This document shows, in pieces, positions 6,991-12,135 of a stretch of DNA of 12,135 bases (position 1 is the first letter of the stretch; the number at the start of each line of letters is the position of its first letter). A program made the position numbers and the translations under genes. The stretch spans positions 1-12,135 of the forward strand of contig CANSDD010000051.1 of assembly GCA_947645535.1 (NCBI GenBank), given 5' to 3'. The notes under the pieces were generated by a model. It was given only the letters and a program-made list of their open reading frames with translations, had not been told where the DNA came from and did no database searches. This stretch comes from an uncultured Mycoplasmatota bacterium. GTDB lineage: Bacteria > Bacillota_I > Bacilli_A > RF39 > UBA660.

Positions 6991-9051
6991 TTATTTAGCC
7001 TCCTTCATATTTTTTGTTGTTTTCATAACTACTTTATCAAATAGTAATAATAGTGTTGGTAATAAAAGAATTACAACTATCATACTTATAATTGCTCCTC
7101 TAGATAATAAATTACAAATAGCGCCTATCATATCTATTTTAGAGTAAATAGCTACTCCAAATGTTGCTGCAAAGAAGCAAAGTGCTGACACTAAAATAGA
7201 TGGTACTGTAGTTTCTAATGTTTTTTTCATAGCTTCTATTTTTTTATTATTGATTCTTTCTTCTAAATATTTTGTTGACATTAAAATCGCATAATCAATT
7301 GTTGCCCCAAGCTGTATGGTGCCAACAACAATAGAGGCTATAAAAGGTAATGTTACTCCAGTATAATAAGCAATTGCCATATTAAGAAAAATAGCAAATT
7401 CAATCGCACAGATTAAAATAAATGGCAAACTGATTGATTTTAATACAAATAACATCAATACAAATATAACTAAAATAGATGCATAATTTACCATTTTAAA
7501 ATCATGATCAGCTATTGTTGTTAAATCTTTCATTAGTGGTCCTTCTCCAGCAACAATCGCATTTTTATCATATTTTTTAACTAAACTATCTACCTCTGTA
7601 ATCTGTTTTTCTAATTCTGGTGAAGCAATTTCATATAATGAATTGATAATTACTAATTGATATTTATCATTTTCCATCATTTTCACAATATCTTCTGGTA
7701 ACATAAAGTTTGGAATACCAAATTCTAAAATTGATTTAGGGACAAGTACAAGGTCAATTCCTTCTATATTTTTTAATCCTTCTACTAATTCTTCTAAATC
7801 ACTCATTTTCAAATCTTTATCAATCAGAATTAGTTCTGGTGATACAATATGAAATGTATCAGCTAAATGCTTATTTGCAATTGTACTAGATAAATCTTCT
7901 GGCAATGATTTATCTAATTTATAGTATACTTTTACATTATTATTTCCAATAAAAGATGGTACTAATAAAATTAAAAATATAATAAGAATTACAATATTGT
8001 GGTGAACAATGAATTTCTGTAATCCTTTAAATTTTGGTAAATAAACTTTATGTTTGGTTTTTTCTATCCACTTATCAAATACAAGTAAGAGTGCTGGAAA
8101 AAGAGTTAGTACAGAAATAAGTCCACAAAGTACTCCTTTTGCCATAACGACACCAATATCAGTACCTAAGGTTAAATCCATAAAACATAAAGCCAAAAAT
8201 CCAGCAATGGTTGTAAGTGATGATCCAATCACTGATTTAAATGTGCTTTCTATTGCTTGTTGCATTGCTTTTTTCTTATCTTTCTCTTTTTCTTTTGCTT
8301 GTTCATATTTGTGATATAAAAAGATTGAAAAATCCATTGTTACTCCAAGTTGTAATACAGCAGTAATTGCTTTTGTAATATAAGAAATTTGCCCTAAGAA
8401 AATATTTGTTCCCATATTATAAAGAATTGCAAAACCAATATTACCAAGTAAGAAAAAGGGAACTAAATAAGAGTTTGTTGCTATCATTAGTACAATAATA
8501 CATAAGATAACGGCAATCACAACATAAGCAAATATTTCTTGTTCTGATAAATTTCTAGTATCAAGCACCATAGCTGTCATTCCACTAACATTACTTGCAT
8601 CCCCTACTATCTCTCTTAAATCTTCTACTGCTTTCATTGTTGACTCCGCAGAAATAGAACCACTAAATGTAACTAATATAACAGTTTCATTTTCATGATA
8701 TATTTTTTCTGTTATTTCTTCTGGAATCATAAATTCAGGAATTACTGTATCAGTAATATCAGCAATACTAATTGTCTCTTGCACTCCCTCTATTTCTTTT
8801 ATCTTATTTTCTAGTGTTAAAATATCATAATTTGACATATTTTCTACTGATACAAATGAAAAGGCACCAATTCCAAATTCATCCGTTAAAATATTTTGTC
8901 CTTTAATTGTTTCAATATCTTCTGGTAAATAAACTAAAATATCATAATTTACTTTTGTTTTATAATATCCTATCATAGACGGAATCAATAAAAAACAAGA
9001 AATTATAACAACTAAAACACTATGATTTGTAATAAATTTTTTTAATTTCAT
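6991..9051 (-). CDS. MMPL/RND-family membrane transporter
   Basis: A 686-aa permease with the duplicated RND layout. TM1 (about 11-30) is followed by an external domain (31-170) and five TMs (about 172-325); TM7 (about 350-369) is followed by a second external domain (370-520) and five TMs (about 522-672), 12 in all. Both halves keep the TM4 motif with the proton-relay acid: 'LQLGVTMDFSIFL' (Asp240) and 'IQLGATIDYAIL' (Asp586-Tyr587), as in MmpL-type proton-driven transporters. I chose ATG 9051 because GGGAGGG at 9067-9061 is its RBS; ATG 9057 is only 3-4 nt from that RBS, and the TTG at 9072 lies before it. It forms a two-gene operon with the heptad-repeat protein and is divergent from a TetR regulator that probably represses it. 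The exported substrate is unknown, likely a lipid or hydrophobic compound. Confidence 0.88.
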   Translation of the reverse strand: MKLKKFITNHSVLVVIISCFLLIPSMIGYYKTKVNYDILVYLPEDIETIKGQNILTDEFGIGAFSFVSVENMSNYDILTLENKIKEIEGVQETISIADITDTVIPEFMIPEEITEKIYHENETVILVTFSGSISAESTMKAVEDLREIVGDASNVSGMTAMVLDTRNLSEQEIFAYVVIAVILCIIVLMIATNSYLVPFFLLGNIGFAILYNMGTNIFLGQISYITKAITAVLQLGVTMDFSIFLYHKYEQAKEKEKDKKKAMQQAIESTFKSVIGSSLTTIAGFLALCFMDLTLGTDIGVVMAKGVLCGLISVLTLFPALLLVFDKWIEKTKHKVYLPKFKGLQKFIVHHNIVILIIFLILLVPSFIGNNNVKVYYKLDKSLPEDLSSTIANKHLADTFHIVSPELILIDKDLKMSDLEELVEGLKNIEGIDLVLVPKSILEFGIPNFMLPEDIVKMMENDKYQLVIINSLYEIASPELEKQITEVDSLVKKYDKNAIVAGEGPLMKDLTTIADHDFKMVNYASILVIFVLMLFVLKSISLPFILICAIEFAIFLNMAIAYYTGVTLPFIASIVVGTIQLGATIDYAILMSTKYLEERINNKKIEAMKKTLETTVPSILVSALCFFAATFGVAIYSKIDMIGAICNLLSRGAIISMIVVILLLPTLLLLFDKVVMKTTKNMKEAK

Positions 9052-9144
9052 CAACATTATCCCTCCCATCAATAGGTATTTTATTACTTTAATATAAAAA
9101 AATGAGCAACATAAAATATAGTATGTTTCTTATTCAACGTTTTT

Positions 9145-9180
9145 TGTTAAAATGTTTATTAAATATTCAACATATTAACA
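9145..9180. promoter_or_regulatory. 36-bp dyad, candidate TetR operator
   Basis: TGTTAAAATGTT (9145-9156) and AACATATTAACA (9169-9180) are inverted with 11 of 12 matching positions around a 12-bp spacer. It sits in the 182-bp gap between the divergent tetR-like and MMPL genes, where a local autoregulator would bind. An 8-bp direct repeat TATTCAAC (9131-9138 and 9164-9171) lies 33 bp apart, about three helical turns. I found no convincing -35/-10 pair for the MMPL gene; TATATT near 9113-9118 on the - strand is only a possible -10. Confidence 0.55.
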
Positions 9181-9186
9181 GTTAAC

Positions 9187-9214
9187 TTTACTTTTGTATA
9201 AAAAGATTTATAAT
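9187..9214 (+). promoter_or_regulatory. Promoter of the TetR-family gene
   Basis: A perfect TATAAT at 9209-9214, with TTTACT (4/6 to TTGACA) at 9187-9192, spacer 16 bp. Transcription would start near 9221, directly before the RBS AAGGTGAT, giving a very short leader. Confidence 0.55.
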
Positions 9215-9233
9215 ATTGTATAAGGTGATAGAA

Positions 9234-9794
9234 ATGAAAGAAAAAAAAGATTTGCGTATTATTAAAACAAGAAAGAACTTATATGAATCATTATTATATC
9301 TATTAAAAGAAAAAACATTTGAAGAAATTAAAGTATCGGATATTTGTGAGAAAGCACTAATCAATCGTTCTACTTTTTATGCACATTACAATGACAAATA
9401 TGAATTATTTGCAGACTTAATTAGTACTTTAAAAACTTCTTTATCAGAAGAACTTACTACAAATCCTCATATTTCAAATTCAAAAGAATATTATTTAGAA
9501 ATGTTAAAGATATTCTTAAATCATGTTGATAGTAAAAGAGAAATTTATAGTGCGATTATAATTCATAATAAAAATAGTGTCATTATGGATATGGTATATG
9601 ACACATTAAATGAAGAAATAAAAAAAAGAATTGAACAGGAAAAAAATCATAAAAATGTACCTAGTGATATTATCGCCAAATTCTATTTGGGTGCTGTTTT
9701 TAATGTAGGAACGGAATGGTTAAGAAATAGTAATCATTATACGAAACAAGAGATATTAGAATATTTAGAAAAACTTATTCCAAAAAATATATAA
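9234..9794 (+). CDS. TetR/AcrR-family transcriptional regulator
   Basis: A 186-aa dimeric DNA-binding repressor type. The N-terminal helix-turn-helix is clear: 'TRKNLYESLLYLLKEKTFEE' then 'IKVSDICEKALINRSTFYAH' and 'YNDKYELFADLI' (about residues 13-65), with the family's STFYxHYxDK recognition-helix signature. The C-terminal half is all-helical and typical of the TetR_C_8-like ligand and dimer domain ('FYLGAVFNVGTEWLRN'). I start at ATG 9234 because AAGGTGAT lies 4 nt before it; a TTG at 9216 in the same frame precedes that RBS. It is divergent from the MMPL operon with a dyad in between, so it most likely controls that exporter and itself in response to an unknown ligand. Confidence 0.9.
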   Translation: MKEKKDLRIIKTRKNLYESLLYLLKEKTFEEIKVSDICEKALINRSTFYAHYNDKYELFADLISTLKTSLSEELTTNPHISNSKEYYLEMLKIFLNHVDSKREIYSAIIIHNKNSVIMDMVYDTLNEEIKKRIEQEKNHKNVPSDIIAKFYLGAVFNVGTEWLRNSNHYTKQEILEYLEKLIPKNI

Positions 9795-9823
9795 AAAGGT
9801 AGTAGGTTCCCTCTATTACCTTT
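9795..9823. terminator. Bidirectional terminator between tetR-like and sigma genes
   Basis: AAAGGTA (9795-9801) pairs with TACCTTT (9817-9823). Five more pairs including G-U wobbles extend the stem to about 12 bp around a 5-nt loop. On the + strand CTTTT follows; on the - strand TTATATATTTTTT follows. It starts right after the TetR stop and 3 bp past the sigma stop, so it serves both convergent genes. Confidence 0.75.
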
Positions 9824-9826
9824 CTT

Positions 9827-10474
9827 TTAATCATCTATAAAATCTTTTAATTTTCTAGTATTTCTTGGGTGTCTCATTTTGACTAATGCTTTTTGTTCTT
9901 GTTTTGCTATTGTTGCTTTAGAACATCCAAATATTTCTGCTACTTCATTTTGTGTTTTTTTATGAACATCATCAAGTCCATATCGTAAAAAAATAATTTG
10001 TTGTTTTCTAGAAGTCAAGCACTGTAATGCTTCGCGAACAATTTCAATTTTCATTTCTGATATTACATCTTCTAATAATTGTTCTGCATCTGTCCCAACA
10101 ATATCTTCTATTTTCATTTCATCTCCATCTTTATTTTGTCCAATTGGTTGATCAAGACTTAAAACATGACTATGCTTTCTATATTTTCTTAGCTCATTCT
10201 TCATTTGATTTTCAATAGCAATAGAAATATAAGAACTAAATCCTTCTATCGCTCTTTCTTCATAATCAAACTTGTTAATAGCATTAAATAGTCCATCAAT
10301 TCCAGCAGCTTCTAACTCATCAAATGTTAAACCATTTCCTAAGTATTTTTTAGCAATATGTTTCACTAGTCCATTGTTGCAAATTATTAAAAGTTCTAAT
10401 GCTTCTTCATCAGCATATTCTCGCCATAATCTTAAACAATTTCTAGTTTCATCTGCTGTTAGTTTTCTACTCAT
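9827..10474 (-). CDS. Sigma-70 family sigma factor, SigE/SigK-like group 3
   Basis: A 215-aa alternative sigma factor that directs RNA polymerase to a special promoter set. Region 2 (about residues 33-100) has 'LVKHIAKKYLGNGLTFDELE', 'AAGIDGLFNAINKFD' and 'IENQMKNELRKYRK'. It is followed by 'SLDQPIGQNKDGDEMKIEDI' (106-125), closely matching the 'SLxDPIGxDKEGNEI' stretch of sporulation SigE/SigK as I remember it. Region 4 (about 144-200) has 'LTSRKQQIIFLRYGLD' and the HTH 'TQNEVAEIFGCSKATIAKQE'. I see no long N-terminal pro-sequence. Start: ATG 10474 with AAGGTGAT; a GTG at 10483 lies inside that RBS. The RBS overlaps the stop of the upstream Myb-like fragment, so the two formed an operon. Whether it acts in sporulation or belongs to an accessory or phage-like region cannot be told here. 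Confidence 0.85.
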   Translation of the reverse strand: MSRKLTADETRNCLRLWREYADEEALELLIICNNGLVKHIAKKYLGNGLTFDELEAAGIDGLFNAINKFDYEERAIEGFSSYISIAIENQMKNELRKYRKHSHVLSLDQPIGQNKDGDEMKIEDIVGTDAEQLLEDVISEMKIEIVREALQCLTSRKQQIIFLRYGLDDVHKKTQNEVAEIFGCSKATIAKQEQKALVKMRHPRNTRKLKDFIDD

Positions 10475-10479
10475 TATAA

Positions 10480-10788
10480 TCACCTTTTTTTTATTTCTTT
10501 TGTTTTCAATAATCTAGGTCCACTAGCACTTTCTTTGTCTTCCTTTTCTTGGTTTAAATCTAAAAAATATTGCTTTGCTAATAACAATTGTTGTTTGGTT
10601 AAACTTTCTAGTCCAAAATCGCCTATTTGCGATAATCTGTCTCTTCTTCTTTTTTCTTTTAACCATTCTGGTTCAATTCCTAAAATATTCTTCTCTAAAG
10701 TTCTACTATCCCATATATTTGGATTTGCTTCTAAGAAAGCATATAAATCCTTAATTTCTACATAGGCATATGTACTATGATCTGATCT
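10480..10788 (-). pseudogene. C-terminal half of the interrupted Myb-like protein gene
   Basis: An open frame of 102 codons with no ATG and no RBS, bounded upstream by TAA (10791-10789) and ending in TGA (10482-10480) inside the sigma gene RBS. It contains 'TYAYVEIKDLYAFLEANPN', 'WDSRTLEKNILGIEPEWLKE' and 'KRRRDRL', then a Gln/Lys-rich tail. As I remember the phage-type Myb/SANT-like DNA-binding family, the '(V)xIxDLxxFLExN...WDSRxLEKNILGxEPEWLKEKR' block follows the second helix-turn-helix. The missing N-terminal part is found at 11827-12135. Deleting 10787-11875 joins them in frame as 'RRKVL-SDHSTYAYVEI'. Alone it lacks a start, so it is probably not translated, but it still lies on the transcript that would reach the sigma gene. 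Confidence 0.7.
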
Positions 10789-10906
10789 TTAAATTAAAAG
10801 TTATATAATTTTTTGACTATCTTTTTATAAGTTTTTAAATATCATTATATTCTTTATTTATAAGTATTTACGGCATTTTTATTTTTGGAGGGTATTCACA
10901 TATATT

Positions 10907-10935
10907 TTTATAATTTCTCATATTTTGGCTTTCAA
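10907..10935 (-). promoter_or_regulatory. Outward-facing promoter at the right end of the insertion
   Basis: On the - strand TTGAAA (10935-10930) and TATAAA (10912-10907) are 17 bp apart, close to consensus. The -35 overlaps the edge of the 28-bp repeat; the other copy has TTTAAA at that place. It reads towards the truncated Myb-like fragment and the sigma gene, about 430 bp away, with no terminator in between. The rest of 10791-10930 and 10955-10992 shows no gene. Confidence 0.5.
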
Positions 10936-10958
10936 AAGTAGTAAATTGGTAGTAAAAT
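10931..10958. repeat. 28-bp direct repeat, copy A
   Basis: Matches 11795-11822 at 26 of 28 positions, with an exact 21-bp core at 10934-10954 that contains GTAGTAAATTGGTAGTA. The core itself holds two GTAGTA units. The two copies are about 864 bp apart in the same orientation and bracket the RNA and the 172-aa gene. This could be an attachment-site duplication or the substrate of homologous excision. Confidence 0.7.
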
Positions 10959-10992
10959 TCAGAAAGTTTTTAAAGTATTAATTTGAAATATT

Positions 10993-11019
10993 AAAAAATA
11001 CTATGCGATGTCATAGTAT
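10993..11019 (-). terminator. Strong terminator of the structured RNA
   Basis: On the - strand ATACTATG (11019-11012) pairs perfectly with CATAGTAT (11005-10998) around a 6-nt loop and is followed by a run of T (10998-10993). It fixes the direction and 3' end of the RNA described at 10993-11122. Confidence 0.8.
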
Positions 11020-11122
11020 CGAAGTATAGTCTTGTAGGTGAGACTAGTGGCGTAGCCACTAAAGTCTTCGCCATAATAAGGTATAGTATTACCCTTATTA
11101 TGTAGCTTGAAGCATGTAGCAC
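10993..11122 (-). ncRNA. Compact structured RNA of unknown class
   Basis: A GC-richer island in very AT-rich DNA, fully built of stems. Given 5' to 3' on the - strand: two GCTACAT units 14 nt apart (11120-11114, 11106-11100); a 10-bp hairpin CATAATAAGG/CCTTATTATG (11102-11093 with 11081-11072) with an 11-nt loop; a three-way junction closed by CGAAG/CTTCG (11070-11066 with 11024-11020) holding the hairpins AGTGGC-tac-GCCACT (11060-11055/11051-11046) and AGTCT/AGACT (11045-11041/11032-11028); then the terminator hairpin. A weak promoter (TTGTTT, 17 bp, TTTAAA at 11158-11130) would start it near 11122. It follows the terminator of the 172-aa gene, so it is probably a separate transcript. It does not match tRNA, tmRNA, SRP, RNase P or 6S features that I can recall. 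Confidence 0.6.
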
Positions 11123-11156
11123 AAAAATTTTTAAATATTAATTTAAATTAATAAAC

Positions 11157-11196
11157 AAAAAAATTACTGGTTATAAAGTAATTATCCCAATAATTT
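11157..11196 (-). terminator. Terminator of the 172-aa protein gene
   Basis: On the - strand AAATTATTGG (11196-11187) pairs with CCAGTAATTT (11170-11161), 10 pairs with one G-U, with a 16-nt loop. TTTTTTT (11163-11157) follows. It begins 4 bp after the stop codon. Confidence 0.7.
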
Positions 11197-11199
11197 TAT

Positions 11200-11718
11200 T
11201 TAATTCTTCCTTTTATTAAATATAGTTTTGATTAATTTTCTAATACCTTTTTCTTGTTCAAATCCAGCAGGTAAATCCACACCTTCTGGTAATTCCATTT
11301 TTATATGTCCTTGTTTAAACCATAAAACATCTCTTAATGAATACATTTTGAAATCAAGCAATTCGCATTGAGATACCATATTCATATTCTCTTTTCTTTC
11401 TTCTGGTGTCATAGAATTAAATCTTTGAGCAATATTATTTTTTTCTTCTGCAATACTTTGACCTAATGCAGTAGTTTCTTCTTCTGATAAATCTTTAACT
11501 TCATTATAATCTATCATCCAATCAATGCCTTTAAAAAATTCAATTTCTTCAGGTGCATCAAATTCTACAAATTCATATCTATTACTATCATTAATAATAA
11601 CTATACCATTACCAAAAACTTTCATAAATATAGATGCTGGTATTGCTAAATCAGTTTGATTTAAGCATACAATATCATTTTTTTGAACATATGCAACATT
11701 ATTAGTAATTATTTTCAT
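11200..11718 (-). CDS. 172-aa protein of unknown function, cargo of the insertion
   Basis: I do not recognise a family. The protein is soluble, with no signal peptide or TM segment. The N-terminal part (1-60) looks beta-rich ('KIITNNVAYVQKNDIVCLNQ', 'SIFMKVFGNGIVIINDSNRY'). The middle (about 65-125) is acidic and helical ('DYNEVKDLSEEETTALGQS', 'FNSMTPEERKENMNM'). The end is 'ELPEGVDLPAGFEQEKGIRK' and a basic tail 'LIKTIFNKRKN' that could bind nucleic acid. No nuclease, recombinase, kinase or toxin motif is visible. Start: ATG 11718 with AAGGAGG 9 nt upstream. It has its own extended -10 promoter and terminator inside the insertion and lies just upstream of the structured RNA on the same strand. 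A functional link between protein and RNA is only a hypothesis. Confidence 0.75.
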   Translation of the reverse strand: MKIITNNVAYVQKNDIVCLNQTDLAIPASIFMKVFGNGIVIINDSNRYEFVEFDAPEEIEFFKGIDWMIDYNEVKDLSEEETTALGQSIAEEKNNIAQRFNSMTPEERKENMNMVSQCELLDFKMYSLRDVLWFKQGHIKMELPEGVDLPAGFEQEKGIRKLIKTIFNKRKN

Positions 11719-11745
11719 ATTCTAAAACCTCCTTAAGTAATTAGT

Positions 11746-11773
11746 ATTATATCACTAGTTTTAAATAATTCAA
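11746..11773 (-). promoter_or_regulatory. Promoter of the 172-aa protein gene
   Basis: On the - strand TTGAAT (11773-11768), a 16-bp spacer and a perfect TATAAT (11751-11746) with TGA directly before it (extended -10). The start would lie near 11739, about 20 nt before the ATG. It lies between the left repeat copy and the gene, so the insert carries its own expression signals. Confidence 0.7.
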
Positions 11774-11794
11774 TAATTTTGAAAAGAAACTTCA

Positions 11795-11822
11795 TTTAAA
11801 AGTAGTAAATTGGTAGTACAAT
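11795..11822. repeat. 28-bp direct repeat, copy B
   Basis: Second copy of the repeat at 10931-10958, differing at two positions (11797 and 11819); the exact 21-bp core is 11798-11818. It lies 53 bp inside the inferred left end of the insertion, just before the promoter of the 172-aa gene. Confidence 0.7.
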
Positions 11823-11826
11823 ATTA

Positions 11827-12135
11827 TTAAAACCTTATATATTCTTCCAAAAATAAACACTTTATACCAAAATTCAAAACTTTTCTTCTAAAATTTAACT
11901 TTAATCCTAAACTTACCCATGATGTTAAAATAACATTTCGATTAACTCCTAATATATCAGATATCTCATGAATTTTAAGTCCATCATAGTTATTGTCTAT
12001 TTGTGAGCCAAGTCCAAGGTCATGAACTTTATTTGTGATAGAATATATCGTTCTATTTAATTTATTCGCAATTTTTTCAATTGATTCTATTCCCCATAAA
12101 TCAGATAGCAATGTTTCTTCTTCTTCTGTCCATCT
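11827..12135 (-). pseudogene. N-terminal half of an interrupted Myb/SANT-like DNA-binding protein (5' end outside window)
   Basis: The frame is open to the window edge, so the start lies beyond 12135. The TTG at 12111 is not a credible start, because 'RWTEEEETLL' before it is the opening of the Myb/SANT-like helix. The visible protein has this first HTH ('RWTEEEETLLSDLWG', 'SIEKIANKLNRTIYSITNKV'), then a second HTH-like part ('LKIHEISDILGVNRNVILTS', 'WVSLGLKLNFRRKV'). After about residue 87 ('RRKVL', 11876) the sequence stops resembling the family and runs 15 foreign codons to TAA (11829-11827). The rest of the gene is at 10480-10788, next to the sigma gene. Such proteins are frequent in phages and other mobile DNA of Bacillota. 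A truncated protein with both DNA-binding parts could still be made. Confidence 0.7.

Larger units (their letters stand above)
10787..11875 (-). mobile_element. About 1.09-kb insertion splitting a Myb-like gene, with cargo gene and structured RNA
   Basis: The limits are inferred from where the flanking gene's protein sequence stops and resumes; they are good to about 10 bp. The insert length (1089 nt) keeps the frame. Contents on the - strand, in order: a 28-bp repeat copy, a promoter, the 172-aa gene with its terminator, a structured RNA with its own terminator, the second repeat copy, and an outward promoter. A 12-bp inverted pair (TTTATTTTTGGA at 10878-10889, its complement at 11846-11857) lies towards the ends but not symmetrically. 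I find no transposase, recombinase, clear terminal inverted repeats or convincing target duplication, so the mechanism is unknown. If it moves, it must use a partner in trans or be a cassette left by a larger element. Confidence 0.6.

Noticed and set aside
9216..9233. TTG starts for the TetR-like (9216) and MMPL (9072) genes and GTG for the sigma gene (10483)
   Set aside because: Each lies upstream of or inside the Shine-Dalgarno that clearly serves a downstream ATG.
10993..11718. Type III toxin-antitoxin (ToxIN-like) pair of about 170-aa protein and RNA
   Set aside because: The RNA has no tandem repeats of about 36 nt, lies after rather than before the protein gene, and the protein shows no ToxN-like features.
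10931..11822. CRISPR array from the repeated 28-mer
   Set aside because: Only two copies about 864 bp apart, no spacer spacing and no cas gene.
10787..11875. Insertion as a group I intron: predicted 5' part ends in T, insert ends in G, and an S-like AAGATAGTC lies near the 3' end (- strand)
   Set aside because: No P4/P6 (GCGGG-like) core, no internal guide matching the upstream coding end, and the R-like partner is over 200 nt away across a strong terminator. Strong internal promoters and terminators also argue against an intron. The end bases alone are weak evidence.

Overview
The window looks like a chromosomal segment of a low-GC Bacillota (very AT-rich, roughly 27-30% GC by eye). Shine-Dalgarno sequences are strong (AGGAGG, AAGGTGAT), and the code is the standard bacterial one, because TGA serves as a real stop in several genes while Trp is TGG. 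The RNA polymerase delta subunit and a SigE/SigK-like sigma factor also point to Bacillota, probably an uncultured Bacilli/gut-type lineage. The species cannot be named from the sequence.

Layout. (1) Positions 1-1010, + strand: a terminator, then a two-TM coiled-coil protein of unknown function whose reading frame seems to have continued upstream before an in-frame TAA; it ends in a clean terminator. (2) Positions 1100-3590, - strand: a compact operon of a DUF1934 (YwiB-like) protein, argS and rpoE. The genes are linked by an ATGA overlap and by an RBS sitting on a stop codon. An extended -10 promoter with a dyad lies upstream. (3) Positions 3680-5304, - strand: a decayed helicase locus. A DEAD/DEAH-type helicase gene has apparently lost its second RecA domain by an in-frame deletion. 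Just upstream lies a frameshift-ridden remnant carrying the helicase-associated (HA) repeats that the helicase itself lacks. (4) Positions 5301-9823: a membrane export module made of an MMPL/RND permease, a secreted Leu-x-x-Gly heptad-repeat partner, and a divergent TetR-family regulator, with a 36-bp dyad between them that is a good operator candidate. (5) Positions 9795-12135, - strand: an accessory region with a sigma factor gene preceded by a Myb/SANT-like DNA-binding protein gene split in two by about 1.09 kb of foreign DNA.

The most unusual part is that interruption (about 10787-11875). The two gene halves rejoin in frame if the insert is removed. The insert carries a self-contained gene for an unrecognised 172-aa protein (own promoter, RBS and terminator), a compact highly structured RNA of about 130 nt ending in a strong terminator, a pair of 28-bp direct repeats (26/28 identical) about 864 bp apart, and a promoter facing outward towards the sigma gene. 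No recombinase or transposase is visible in it. The arrangement resembles a small cargo/RNA mobile element inserted into the leader gene of a sigma-factor operon.
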